Of a stretch of DNA of 64,000 bases, positions 38,043-48,155 are shown piece by piece. Made by a program: the position numbers and the translations under genes. The notes beneath the pieces are model-generated. The model was not told where the DNA came from and searched no databases. It worked only from the letters and a program-made list of their open reading frames with translations. The first letter of the stretch is position 1; every line of letters starts with the position of its first letter. The stretch is from JBGAHD01 sp044226395 (lineage in GTDB: Bacteria > Pseudomonadota > Gammaproteobacteria > Xanthomonadales > Ahniellaceae): positions 372,001-436,000 of the forward strand of contig JBGAHD010000004.1 in the NCBI GenBank assembly GCA_044226395.1. Direction: 5' to 3'.

Positions 38043-38705
38043 ATGGGCCAGTATCACACGCTCACCGCGCACGACGGTCACAGCTTTCCCGCCTGGGTCT
38101 GCGAGCCCGCCGGAAAACCGCGTGGCGGCGTGGTGGTGATCCAGGAGATCTTCGGCGTCAACGCGCACATTCGCGGTGTCGCCGAGCGATTCGCCGCCGC
38201 GGGCTGGCTGGCCGTCGCGCCCGACGTGATGCATCGCGCGCGCGTTGGCGTGGCGCTGGGCTATGACGAGGCGGGCGTCAACGAAGGGCGTCAGCTCGTC
38301 GCCGAGATCGGCTTCGACAATGCGCTGCGCGATGTCGCCGCCGCCGCGCAGTTTGCCGCGCGCGCAGGACGCGTCGGCGTGGTGGGTTTCTGCTGGGGCG
38401 GCACGCTTGCGCTGCTGGCGTGCACGCGACTCAAGCTCCCGACCGTGTCGTACTACGGCGGCCGAACGATGCCCTTCCTCCATGAACGCCCGGGCGCGCC
38501 GCTGCTGATGCACTTCGGCCAGCACGATCCCATCATCAAGCCCGAGCACGTCACGCGCATTCGCGCCGCGTTTCCGGAAGCAACGATTCACCTCTACGAT
38601 GCCGGCCACGGCTTCAACTGCGAAGCGCGCGCCGATTACAACGCGGCCGCCGCGGGCCTCGCGGCCGAACGCACCGAGGCCTTCTTCACCGAGGTGCTGA
38701 CATGA
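38043..38705 (+). CDS. Dienelactone hydrolase family protein
   Basis: 220 residues. An alpha/beta hydrolase with the DLH triad: nucleophile Cys in VVGFCWGGTLA, Asp in GQHDPIIKPE and His in YDAGHGFNC. Family opening PRGGVVVIQEIFGVN is clear. Such enzymes hydrolyse dienelactones or other small esters; the substrate is not shown by context. The stop overlaps the HIT gene start (ATGA). Confidence 0.92.
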   Translation: MGQYHTLTAHDGHSFPAWVCEPAGKPRGGVVVIQEIFGVNAHIRGVAERFAAAGWLAVAPDVMHRARVGVALGYDEAGVNEGRQLVAEIGFDNALRDVAAAAQFAARAGRVGVVGFCWGGTLALLACTRLKLPTVSYYGGRTMPFLHERPGAPLLMHFGQHDPIIKPEHVTRIRAAFPEATIHLYDAGHGFNCEARADYNAAAAGLAAERTEAFFTEVLT

Positions 38706-39118
38706 GCGCGCCGTTCGAACTGCACACGCAACTCGCCGCCGATACCTTCGAGATCGGCGATCTGGAACTTTCGCGCGTGCTGCTGATGAACGACTCGCGC
38801 TTTCCCTGGGTGATCCTGGTGCCGCGTCGCGCGGGCATCAGCGATTTCATCCAGCTCGACATCGACGACTGCGATCGCCTGCACCGCGAACTGCGTCGCG
38901 TCGGCGTGGGTCTGCTGGAGTTGTACAAGGTCGACAAGCTCAACGTCGCGGCGCTCGGCAACCGCGTGCGCCAATTTCACGTGCACGTGATCGGACGCTT
39001 CGAGAACGATGCCGCCTGGCCCAATCCCGTGTGGGGCACGCAGCCCGCGCCGCCTTACAGCGCGGAAGCGGCGGTGGTCCGCGTCAAAGAAATCCGCGCG
39101 GCCTTGCGCATGCGCTGA
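38702..39118 (+). CDS. HIT domain protein
   Basis: 138 residues. The histidine triad appears as QFHVHVIGRF, with the second half of the motif reduced to the family form HVHVIGR followed by DAAWP. The wording (LSRVLLMNDSRFPWVILVPRR, then LDIDDCDRLHRELRRV) fits the HIT-like diadenosine/hydrolase group common in proteobacteria. It is translationally coupled to the dienelactone hydrolase gene and converges on the TetR gene. Confidence 0.9.
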   Translation: MSAPFELHTQLAADTFEIGDLELSRVLLMNDSRFPWVILVPRRAGISDFIQLDIDDCDRLHRELRRVGVGLLELYKVDKLNVAALGNRVRQFHVHVIGRFENDAAWPNPVWGTQPAPPYSAEAAVVRVKEIRAALRMR

Positions 39119-39128
39119 TCGCGACGAC

Positions 39129-39752
39129 TCAGGCGCGTGGCTTGAGCGTCGATACCAACTCGGTCACGATCTTGCGAATGGGCTTGAGATCGAAGTCCGG
39201 CGCGATCGCGTGTTCGTCGAGGTGCTTGCCCGGTTCGTCCAGGCCGAACAAGGTTCGCGTGAAGCGCGGATGCAGCACCTGCGCCAGCAACTTCTGCGCG
39301 ACATCGGCGCTGGCGCGCGGCGTCAGCGTGAACGCGCCCTTGAGATAGGTCGCCAGCCTCGCCTGCACCTGATTGAACAGCAAGTCGTAGTACTGCTGGG
39401 CGCCTTCGGGGAAGCGGTCGGTCTCGGCCATGGTCACGCGACACATCTGGATCGAGCCGCGATAGAGCAGGATCTCGAGAAAGCGCCCGCAGAACGCGGT
39501 CAGCGCTTCGATCGGCGTCTCGGAGTAGTCGCCCGGTAGACGGAGCTTGCCCAGGAACAGGCCGCGCACCAGCTCGATCACCGCCAGGAAGACTTTCTCC
39601 TTGCTCTCGAAATGCGCGTACAGCGAGCGCTTGGACGTGCCCGCGCGCGACGCGATCACGTCCATCGAGGCGCGCTCGAAGCCCACGCCCAGAATCACTT
39701 CCTTGGCGGCCCACAATATGTGCAGCCGTAAAACGTCACCACGCTTGGCCAT
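39129..39752 (-). CDS. TetR/AcrR family regulator
   Basis: 207 residues from ATG 39752 (ATG 39776 is possible; neither has a good ribosome site). The N-terminal HTH is typical: ILWAAKEVILGVGFERASMD, then IASRAGTSKRSLYAHFESKE. The C-terminal ligand domain resembles TetR_C AefR-like. It diverges from the NmrA-like gene, with a palindrome between them, so it probably represses the NmrA/SDR pair and itself. Confidence 0.92.
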   Translation of the reverse strand: MAKRGDVLRLHILWAAKEVILGVGFERASMDVIASRAGTSKRSLYAHFESKEKVFLAVIELVRGLFLGKLRLPGDYSETPIEALTAFCGRFLEILLYRGSIQMCRVTMAETDRFPEGAQQYYDLLFNQVQARLATYLKGAFTLTPRASADVAQKLLAQVLHPRFTRTLFGLDEPGKHLDEHAIAPDFDLKPIRKIVTELVSTLKPRA

Positions 39753-39789
39753 GCCGTGGATTGTCGCCCAGCTCATCGGGTTTGACCAA

Positions 39790-39816
39790 AAGTAAACGGT
39801 ACGGTAGAGTTTACTT
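39790..39816. promoter_or_regulatory. Predicted TetR operator
   Basis: An inverted repeat with perfect 8-base arms (AAGTAAAC 39790-39797, GTTTACTT 39809-39816) and an 11-base spacer containing GGTACGGTA. It lies between the TetR gene and the divergent NmrA-like gene, at the place where both promoters must be. Confidence 0.75.
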
Positions 39817-39839
39817 CACTTGCGGGGAACCCCATCGTC

Positions 39840-40724
39840 ATGATCGTCGTCACCACGCCCACCGGCACCATCGGTCGCCAATTGCTGTCCCGTCTGCTCG
39901 ATTCCGGGCAGCCCGTGCGCGTCGTCGCGCGTGATCCCGCGCGCCTGCCCGCGAACGTTCGCGAACGCGTCGAGGTGATCGCGGGCTCGCATGGCGACGC
40001 CGCCACCATCGACCGCGCGCTGACCGGCGCCGAGGCCCTGTTCTGGCTGCCGCCGCCCAATCCGGTGGCGACCAGCGTCGACGAGGCCTTCGTGAAATTC
40101 GCCGAGCCGGCGTGTCGCGCAGTCGAGCGTCATGGCGTCGCGCGGGTGGTCGTGGTCTCGGCGCTGGGCAAGGGTTTGGGCCTCGATGCGGGTTTCGTCT
40201 CGGCCACGCATGCCGTGGATGAGATGTTCGCGCGCACCGGCGCCCATCTGCGCGCGCTGGCCATGCCCTCGTTCATGGAGAACCTGTTGCGCCAGGTCGC
40301 GGCGATCGCGCATCTGCACACGTTCTTCTCGCCGATCGATGGCGATACCAAGATGCCGAGCTGCGCCACGCGCGACATCGCCGAGGTCGCGGCGCGCCTG
40401 CTGATCGATCGCGCGTGGACGGGACAAGAAACCGTGCCCGTGCTCGGCCCCGAGGACCTGTCGCCCAACGACATGGCGCGCATCCTGTCCGAGGTGCTGG
40501 GCAAGCCGATTCGCTTTCAGCAAATCCCGCTCGACGTCTTTCGCTCGCGCATGCTCGAAAACGGCATGAGCCCCGCCATGGCGCAAGCCTATTGCGACAT
40601 GTTCGCCGCCAAGAACGCCGGTCTCGACAACGCCGAGCCGCGCACCGCCGCCAACACCACGCCCACGAGTTTTCGCGCGTGGTGCGCCGACACCCTGATC
40701 CCCGCGCTCGCCGCCGCGGCCTGA
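39840..40724 (+). CDS. NmrA-like NAD(P)-binding protein
   Basis: 294 residues. A Rossmann fold with the atypical-SDR glycine motif (TTPTGTIGRQLLSRLL), then VRVVARDPARLP and VVVVSALGKG. No Tyr/Lys catalytic pair is visible at the usual site, as in NmrA and azoreductase-like members that sense or use NAD(P)H. It is under the divergent TetR gene and 23 bases ahead of an SDR gene. Confidence 0.88.
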   Translation: MIVVTTPTGTIGRQLLSRLLDSGQPVRVVARDPARLPANVRERVEVIAGSHGDAATIDRALTGAEALFWLPPPNPVATSVDEAFVKFAEPACRAVERHGVARVVVVSALGKGLGLDAGFVSATHAVDEMFARTGAHLRALAMPSFMENLLRQVAAIAHLHTFFSPIDGDTKMPSCATRDIAEVAARLLIDRAWTGQETVPVLGPEDLSPNDMARILSEVLGKPIRFQQIPLDVFRSRMLENGMSPAMAQAYCDMFAAKNAGLDNAEPRTAANTTPTSFRAWCADTLIPALAAAA

Positions 40725-40747
40725 GCGCCCTCACCGAACGAGGCCCC

Positions 40748-41503
40748 ATGCACCTGACCGGCAACACCGTGCTCATCACTGGCGGCACCAGCGGCATCGG
40801 CCGGGCGCTTGCCTCGGCCCTGCACGCGCGCGGCAATACCGTGTTGATCGCGGGTCGTCGCCAGGCCTTGCTCGACGCGATCACGGCCGCGCATCCCGGC
40901 ATGCGCGGCTACGCGCTCGACGTGCAAGACCCTTTCGCCATCGAGGCCTTGGTCACGCACGTGCGTCACCACCACCCTGAACTCAATGTGCTGATCAACA
41001 ATGCCGGCATCACGGCGGAAGAGGATCTGACCTCCGACAGCCATGATCTCAATGCCGCCTGGTCGATCATTCAGACCAATATCGTCGCCGTGCTGCACCT
41101 GACCGTGGCCTTGTTGCCGGTACTCAAGCGTCAGCCGCGCGCGACGATCATGACCACGACCTCGGGCTTGGCCTTCGTCCCGCGCGCGGACTACCCGACG
41201 TACTGCGCCTCGAAGGCCTTCCTGCATTCGTGGCTGCAATCGTTGCGTCAGCAATTGCGCGAGACGTCGGTCGAAGTGCTGGAACTCGCGCCGCCCTACG
41301 TTCAGACCGAACTGTCCGGCGCGGATCAAGCGAACGATCCGGCCGCGATGCCGCTCGACGACTATGTCGCCGAGGTCATGCAAGCCTTAGCGGATCCGCG
41401 CCCACCGCGCGGCGAGGTCCTGGTGTCGCGCGTGCGCGCGCTGCGTTTCGCCGAACAGGACGGTGCTTACGATCAACGCTTCGCCCTGCTCAACGCCGGT
41501 TGA
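40748..41503 (+). CDS. Short-chain dehydrogenase/reductase (DltE-like)
   Basis: 251 residues. Classical SDR: cofactor motif ITGGTSGIGRALA, NNAG at about residue 85, catalytic Ser in MTTTSGLAF and the YPTYCASK Tyr/Lys pair. The wording APPYVQTEL and the overall length match the DltE-like group. Co-transcribed with the NmrA-like gene under TetR control; substrate unknown. Confidence 0.93.
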   Translation: MHLTGNTVLITGGTSGIGRALASALHARGNTVLIAGRRQALLDAITAAHPGMRGYALDVQDPFAIEALVTHVRHHHPELNVLINNAGITAEEDLTSDSHDLNAAWSIIQTNIVAVLHLTVALLPVLKRQPRATIMTTTSGLAFVPRADYPTYCASKAFLHSWLQSLRQQLRETSVEVLELAPPYVQTELSGADQANDPAAMPLDDYVAEVMQALADPRPPRGEVLVSRVRALRFAEQDGAYDQRFALLNAG

Positions 41504-41515
41504 GCCCGTCGCGGC

Positions 41516-42145
41516 TCAGTGGTTGTACTTCTCGCGCAAACGCCCCGAACGTCCCGTCTCTTCGCGGAACAGCGCGCCCTTGGCAATGAGCACTTCATCG
41601 TGCGTGCGTTGCGCGGTGCCGTCGATGAAGCGCGCCACGGTCTGCACGACATTGGCCACGCCGGGAATGGCGTCGCTGGTGAAATCAAACGCGATGGTAC
41701 CGAGCAGCTTGCCGCTGGCGCCGTCCTTCAGTTCGATCACGCCCTCGAAGCGCGAGCCCGCGCCCAGGCCGATGTAGCGTCCGGCGGCATTGCTCTGGCG
41801 GTAGCCGGTGATGCGACCGCCGACCACGAGCACGTGTTCGCCGTCGTGCGCGGCGCGTTCCACCGATTCAAATTTGTTCGACGCGCGAAAGCGCTCGGCC
41901 AAGTTGTCGGCCCAGGACTTGGCGGCGGCCGCGATGGCGCCCGTGTATTCGGCCTGATCCTCGGCGTCTTCGGGACGCTTCTCGACGGCGTCGGCCAGAT
42001 CGACCACCACGACCTGCGTGTAAGCGTGCAGATCCACTTTGCGGAAGGCCTTGGCGCCCTTGAGGCGACCCACGGCGGCGGCGGCCGGCAAGGCCACGAG
42101 CAGACTCAACAAGCCCACGATCATCGCGCGACGCAGCTGACGCAT
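41516..42145 (-). CDS. Exported DUF4410-like protein
   Basis: 209 residues. Signal peptide (MIVGLLSLLVALPAAAA) followed by a domain with DUF4410 features: VVVVDLADAVE near the start, VLVVGGRITGYRQSNAAGRY, and GSRFEGVIELKDGASGKLLG. Members are periplasmic or lipoproteins of unknown function. It is the last gene of a mrp-dcd-DUF4410 unit, 61 bases after dcd. Confidence 0.8.
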   Translation of the reverse strand: MRQLRRAMIVGLLSLLVALPAAAAVGRLKGAKAFRKVDLHAYTQVVVVDLADAVEKRPEDAEDQAEYTGAIAAAAKSWADNLAERFRASNKFESVERAAHDGEHVLVVGGRITGYRQSNAAGRYIGLGAGSRFEGVIELKDGASGKLLGTIAFDFTSDAIPGVANVVQTVARFIDGTAQRTHDEVLIAKGALFREETGRSGRLREKYNH

Positions 42146-42206
42146 GTCCAGACTCCCGCTGTGAATGGCTGAAACCAGCTTACACCGGCCGGCGTGACGA
42201 TGGCGC

Positions 42207-42776
42207 TCAGGTGCGCGGCAAGGTCACGCCGCGCTGGCCCTGGTACTTGCCGCCGCGATCGGCGTACGAGGTATCGCACACTTCGTCGGATTCGAAGAAC
42301 AGCATTTGCGCCACGCCTTCGTGGGCGTAGATCTTGGCCGGCAGCGGCGTGGTGTTGGAAAACTCCAGCGTCACGTGGCCTTCCCACTCGGGCTCCAGCG
42401 GCGTGACGTTGACGATGATGCCGCAGCGCGCGTAGGTGCTCTTGCCCAGGCACACGGTCAGCACATTGCGCGGAATGCGAAAGTACTCGACCGTGCGCGC
42501 CAGCGCGAAGGAATTGGGCGGAATGATGCACACGTCCGAGACCATGTCGACGAAATTGCCCGATTCGAAATTCTTCGGATCAACAATGGTCGAGTTGATA
42601 TTGGTGAAGATCTTGAACTCGTTGGCGCACCGCACGTCGTAGCCGTAGCTCGAGGTGCCGTAGCTGATCAACCGGCCGCCATTGGCATTGACGCGCACCT
42701 GACCGGCCTCGAAGGGCTCGATCATGCGCTGGCTCTCGCTCATGCGGCGAATCCACTTGTCGGACTTGATGCTCAT
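42207..42776 (-). CDS. dcd: dCTP deaminase
   Basis: 189 residues. Dcd deaminates dCTP to dUTP for dTMP synthesis. Family blocks: SYGYDVRC, the GKSTYARCGIIVNVTPLEPEWEGHV run, which holds the catalytic Glu and the CTP pocket, and GVAQMLFFE. The start lies 3 bases after the mrp stop. Confidence 0.97.
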   Translation of the reverse strand: MSIKSDKWIRRMSESQRMIEPFEAGQVRVNANGGRLISYGTSSYGYDVRCANEFKIFTNINSTIVDPKNFESGNFVDMVSDVCIIPPNSFALARTVEYFRIPRNVLTVCLGKSTYARCGIIVNVTPLEPEWEGHVTLEFSNTTPLPAKIYAHEGVAQMLFFESDEVCDTSYADRGGKYQGQRGVTLPRT

Positions 42777-42779
42777 GGC

Positions 42780-43871
<1,092 letters not shown>

Positions 43872-44057
43872 GGGCATTCCGAACGATGGCGAGGGCGCGA
43901 TTGTAGCCGAGCGGGCCGGCGCGCGGCCCGGCGGCTCGCCAGCGCGCGCCCTTAGAACCGCGCGGGCTTATGGCGAATGGCGCGACGCCCGCGGCGCGCC
44001 CGGTCGGCCTGGCGGCTCGTGCGATACTACGGGCCTGACGTTGGGACCAAGCACCGC

Positions 44058-46124
44058 ATGACCGGCAACCGCGACATTCTGATTTCCTGCGCCCTGCCCT
44101 ATGCCAATGGCCAGCTGCACATGGGCCATTTGCTGGGCTACATCCAGGCCGACATCTGGGTGCGCTTTCAGCGCCTGCAGGGCCACACCGCGCGCTTCGT
44201 GTGCGCGGACGACGCGCATGGCACGCCGATCATGCTCGCCGCCGAGAAGGCCGGCCTCACGCCCGAGGCCTTCATCGCCGACATTCAACGCAGTCACGAG
44301 CGCGATTTCGCCGCGTTCTCGGTCGCCTTCGATCAATACCATTCCACGCATTCGCCGGAAAATCGCGAACTGACGTATCTGATTTATTCGCGCCTGCTGG
44401 CCAACGGCCACATCGCGCGCCGCACGATCCAGCAGTTCTACGATCCCGTGCGCGAGATGTTCCTGCCCGACCGCTACATCAAGGGCGAATGCCCCAAGTG
44501 CGGGTCCAAGGATCAATACGGCGACAATTGCGAAGTGTGCGGCGCGACCTACGCGCCGACCGATCTCAAGAATCCGTATTCGGTGATCTCGGGCGCGCCG
44601 CCGGTGTTGCGCGACTCGGAGCACTTCTTCTTCAAGGTCGGCGATTTTCGCGAGTTCCTGGCCGGCTGGCTCGATCAGATGCAGGCGCATCCGGGCGTCA
44701 AGGCCAAGCTGCGCGAATGGCTGGACGTGGAGTTGAAGGACTGGGACATCTCGCGCGACGCGCCGTATTTCGGTTTCGAGATTCCCGACGCGCCGGGCAA
44801 ATTCTTCTACGTGTGGATCGACGCGCCGATCGGCTACTTCGCGAGCTTCAAGCGCTGGTGCGCGTTGAATCAAGGTGACTTCGATCATTACCTGGCCGCG
44901 GGCGCCGAGGCCAAGACCGAGCTGCATCACTTCATCGGCAAGGACATCGTCAACTTCCATGGCCTGTTCTGGCCGGCGATGTTGAAGGGCGCGCAGTTCC
45001 GCGTGCCGACCGCGCTGCACGTCAACGGCTATTTGATGGTCAATGGCGAGAAGATGTCGAAGGCGCGCGGCACCTTCATCCAGGCGCGCACTTATCTCGA
45101 TCAGGGTCTCAATCCGGAATGGCTGCGCTACTACTTCGCGGTGAAGTCGTCCGGCGGCGTCGAGGATCTGGATCTGAATCTCGACGATTTCGTCGCGCGC
45201 GTGAATGCCGATCTGGTCGGCAAGTTCGTCAATATCGCCAGTCGCTGCGCGGGCTTCATCAGCAAGCAGTTCGACGGGCGTCTGGCCGCGAGCTTGCCCG
45301 AGCCCGATCTGTATCGTCGCTTCGTCGACGCCGTGCCCGAGATCGCGCAGGCCTTCGACGCGCGTGATTTCGCGCGCGCCGTGCGCGCGACCATGGCCCT
45401 GGCCGACGAAGCCAATCGCTACATCGACGACAAGAAGCCCTGGGTGCTGGCCAAGGACCCCGCGCAAGCGCAGACCCTGCATGCCGTGTGCACGCAAGGC
45501 ATCGTGATGTTCCGCGCGTTGACGATCTTCCTCGCGCCGATCCTGCCGCTGACCGCCGCGCGCGTGGGCGAATTCTTGGGCGACGCGCGCCTGTCGCTCG
45601 ACGCCGTGGCCACGCCGAAGCTCGGCGCGACGATCGCACCCTATCAAGCCCTGCTCACCCGAATCGATCCGAAGAACATCGCCGCCATGGTCGAAGCCTC
45701 GAAGGAAACTCTGCAAGCCACAGCCAAGGCGCCCGAAGCCGCCGCGCCCGCGAAGCCGAACGAAGCGCCGCGCGCACCGGCCGCGGCCGAAGGTTCGGCG
45801 ACCATTGGCATCGACGATTTCACCAAGGTCGACCTGCGCGTGGCGCGCATCATCGAAGCCGAAGCCGTGCCCGAGGCCGACAAGCTGCTGCGCCTGAAGC
45901 TCGATCTGGGCACGGAACAACGTCAGGTCTTCGCCGGCATCAAGAGCGCTTACGATCCCGCGACCTTGGTCGGGCGCTTGACCGTGATGGTCGCCAACCT
46001 CGCGCCGCGCAAGATGCGCTTCGGCATGAGCGAAGGCATGGTGCTGGCCGCTAGCGACGAGCGCGGCGGGCCCTTCCTGCTCACGCCCGACAGCGGCGCC
46101 GCGCCGGGCATGCGCGTCAAGTAA
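44058..46124 (+). CDS. metG: Methionyl-tRNA synthetase
   Basis: 688 residues. HIGH signature as HMGH in ANGQLHMGHL, zinc knuckle with CPKCGSKDQYGDNCEVCG (about 145-165), and KMSK in NGEKMSKARG. An Ala/Pro-rich linker (about 555-590) joins the C-terminal EMAP/Trbp111-like tRNA-binding domain (IDDFTKVDLRVARI). The rnfA-like gene begins 13 bases downstream. Confidence 0.98.
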   Translation: MTGNRDILISCALPYANGQLHMGHLLGYIQADIWVRFQRLQGHTARFVCADDAHGTPIMLAAEKAGLTPEAFIADIQRSHERDFAAFSVAFDQYHSTHSPENRELTYLIYSRLLANGHIARRTIQQFYDPVREMFLPDRYIKGECPKCGSKDQYGDNCEVCGATYAPTDLKNPYSVISGAPPVLRDSEHFFFKVGDFREFLAGWLDQMQAHPGVKAKLREWLDVELKDWDISRDAPYFGFEIPDAPGKFFYVWIDAPIGYFASFKRWCALNQGDFDHYLAAGAEAKTELHHFIGKDIVNFHGLFWPAMLKGAQFRVPTALHVNGYLMVNGEKMSKARGTFIQARTYLDQGLNPEWLRYYFAVKSSGGVEDLDLNLDDFVARVNADLVGKFVNIASRCAGFISKQFDGRLAASLPEPDLYRRFVDAVPEIAQAFDARDFARAVRATMALADEANRYIDDKKPWVLAKDPAQAQTLHAVCTQGIVMFRALTIFLAPILPLTAARVGEFLGDARLSLDAVATPKLGATIAPYQALLTRIDPKNIAAMVEASKETLQATAKAPEAAAPAKPNEAPRAPAAAEGSATIGIDDFTKVDLRVARIIEAEAVPEADKLLRLKLDLGTEQRQVFAGIKSAYDPATLVGRLTVMVANLAPRKMRFGMSEGMVLAASDERGGPFLLTPDSGAAPGMRVK

Positions 46125-46137
46125 GCGCGCACGCGCC

Positions 46138-46653
46138 GTGAACCTGGCGATGGCCCTAGTCGCGGCGGTGATCGCGTGGCGCTGGGGTTATCGCGACGCA
46201 TTCGGTGAGCGCGCGCGTGGCGCGGCCTTTATCGCGTCGATCGCGGTCGTGGTCGGTGGCACGGCGATCGCGGCGTTACTGGGTCAATCGCTGATCGCGC
46301 CGCTGCGTGAAGGCGACTATGCGCGCTGGTGGCCCGTGGCCGCCGCGGTGTTCGCCGTGATCGTGGGTGGCGCGATGGAAGGTCTCTCGCGAGTTCCGCC
46401 GCGCGCACGCGAATGGTGGCCCGCGCCTGGTGCGATGACGATCGCGGTGACTTTGATGAGTTTCGATCTCGCCTCGATCACGGATGGCGTCTGGTCGCGC
46501 TGGGCGACGAGCGCGCTCGTCTATGTCGCGAGTCTGATCACGTTGATCGGATTGGGCGCGCGCGGCGACAAAGTCATCGGCGCTCGCTCGATCGCGACGA
46601 TGCTGTTCGCGCTGGCGGTGTTGGCGCTCGCCCTGCGTGGCGCGCTCGCTTGA
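46138..46653 (+). CDS. Divergent RnfA-like membrane protein
   Basis: 171 residues from GTG 46138, with five or six hydrophobic segments. I align it with RnfA by position and layout: LLGQSLIAPL against the family's WILIPLN, then AAAVFAVIVGGAMEGLSRVPP against VIAVVVQFTEMVVRKTSP, and a closing segment after GARGDKVIGARSIATML that matches the RnfA loop before its last helix. The protein has no cysteine at all, so the RnfA ligands of the shared [2Fe-2S] cluster are gone. Its place between metG and rnfB supports the call. It is separated from rnfB by a gene on the other strand. Homology is tentative. Confidence 0.6.
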   Translation: MNLAMALVAAVIAWRWGYRDAFGERARGAAFIASIAVVVGGTAIAALLGQSLIAPLREGDYARWWPVAAAVFAVIVGGAMEGLSRVPPRAREWWPAPGAMTIAVTLMSFDLASITDGVWSRWATSALVYVASLITLIGLGARGDKVIGARSIATMLFALAVLALALRGALA

Positions 46654-46672
46654 GCGCGCCACGCGCGGTGAC

Positions 46673-47965
46673 TCATTCGAAGCCGTCGGCGAAGTAACCG
46701 TCGATCACCGAATCATCGATCCACAAGAAGGTATCGTTGGTGCCATTGGTATCGACCGGCGCCAGATTGGTCGCGCGCGATTCGAACGCCATGGTCAGAC
46801 CCGACGCGCTGATCGCCAGCGTCGCGCCCGAGGCCAGATTGCCGCCGTTGGCCGAGTTGTTGACGTCATTGCTCAGCCGCACCGGCGTCTGCCCGGCGGC
46901 GGTCAGATAAACCTGATCGGGGCTGGACCCCGAGAAGCACGTCATCACCACCGCGCCGAAATCCGACACGCGCGATTCGCGACAGCCGAACGAACCCGCC
47001 GGAAAACTCAACGCATTCGTCGTATTGGCCACGCGATCGCGCACCACCACGGTCGAGCCCGAAGCGCCCAGATTGGGAGCAAAGGTGCGAAACGACACGA
47101 AGCGACCGTTCGGCGAAATCGCCGCCAAGTCGGAACCACTGCTGCCCGCCACGCCCGCGGCGGTGCGGCTGATCAATTCCGACGTCTGCGTGACCCGATC
47201 GCGCAAATAGATTTGATGAGTTCCGCCGGACACGCCCGCCACGATGTTCGCGGAGTTGGTGTTGAACAGCACGTAGCGACCATCGCCGGTGATCGAGGCG
47301 GGTGTGAGCGTGAGCGAGGTCGTGACCGGCGTGTTCGTGCCCATCGTCACATCGATAGCCTCGATCGCGCCGGTGACCAAATCCTTGGCGAAAACATTGT
47401 CGGTGTCGGTGACATCGCCGGGCACGATCGTGCCATCGTCGGACCGAAACACGACGATTCGTCCATCGGCCGAGATCGAGGGATCGCGCGTCTGCCCCGA
47501 GGCACTGCCACTGACCGGCGTGCCATTGGCCTTGGTGCTGGCGATGATCAGCGCGCCGGTTTGCCGGTCCTTGCGCAGGATCTGGGAAGCACTGTTGCCC
47601 GGCGGGGCCAGATTGCCCGCCTGCGTGAAGAAGGCCACGTAACGCCCATCGGCCGAGACCGCCGGCGTGAAGCTGTTGCCGTTGCCGACCACGCCGCCGG
47701 CGGTGCGGCTGATGATCTCCTCGCCACCGGTCAGATCGATGGCGTAGATGTTTTGGGCGGTGTTGCTGCCGGTCACCAGATTGGTCGCGCTGGCGGCGAC
47801 CACGACGGTCTTGCCATTGGCCGAGACCGAGACGCCGGCCACGTCGTTGTTGGGCTCGGCATTGGCGATGCCGGTGATGCGGTAGAAACCGAAGTCCGCC
47901 GAGGCCACGCCAGGCAGGACGAGCGCGGCCAGCAGACCGAGCACCAGGGGCTTGCGCTTGCGCAT
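46673..47965 (-). CDS. Exported PD40/TolB-like beta-propeller protein with GFE tail
   Basis: 430 residues with a signal peptide (KPLVLGLLAALVLPGVASA). The mature part has repeated PD40-like blades: VAGVSVSANGKTVVV, TPAVSADGRYVAFF, DPSISADGRIVVFRS, PASITGDGRYVLFNT, LAAISPNGRFVSFRT and LAISASGLTMAFES. It ends DGYFADGFE at the very C-terminus, the same kind of ending as the DUF4038 protein at 36253-37986. It lies on the opposite strand inside the rnf cluster, between the rnfA-like gene and rnfB. Function unknown. Confidence 0.82.
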   Translation of the reverse strand: MRKRKPLVLGLLAALVLPGVASADFGFYRITGIANAEPNNDVAGVSVSANGKTVVVAASATNLVTGSNTAQNIYAIDLTGGEEIISRTAGGVVGNGNSFTPAVSADGRYVAFFTQAGNLAPPGNSASQILRKDRQTGALIIASTKANGTPVSGSASGQTRDPSISADGRIVVFRSDDGTIVPGDVTDTDNVFAKDLVTGAIEAIDVTMGTNTPVTTSLTLTPASITGDGRYVLFNTNSANIVAGVSGGTHQIYLRDRVTQTSELISRTAAGVAGSSGSDLAAISPNGRFVSFRTFAPNLGASGSTVVVRDRVANTTNALSFPAGSFGCRESRVSDFGAVVMTCFSGSSPDQVYLTAAGQTPVRLSNDVNNSANGGNLASGATLAISASGLTMAFESRATNLAPVDTNGTNDTFLWIDDSVIDGYFADGFE

Positions 47966-48155
47966 GACACACCTCGACAGCGGGAAGACTATGGCTGTCT
48001 ACGCGGGATCACGCCGCCACCCATCACCGCCCGGCGGACACTCGCGCAAATCGCGACAGAGCGCACAGGTTCGACGATAATTCGCCCATGCCCCGCGACT
48101 TGCCGACCCCGTTCCGCCCACCGGCGCGCGCGCCCAAAGCGCGAGGCCACGCGCC

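Noticed and set aside
43968..45920. 650-codon minus-strand frame opposite metG
   Set aside because: Shadow of metG, with typical His/Arg/Asp-rich antisense composition.
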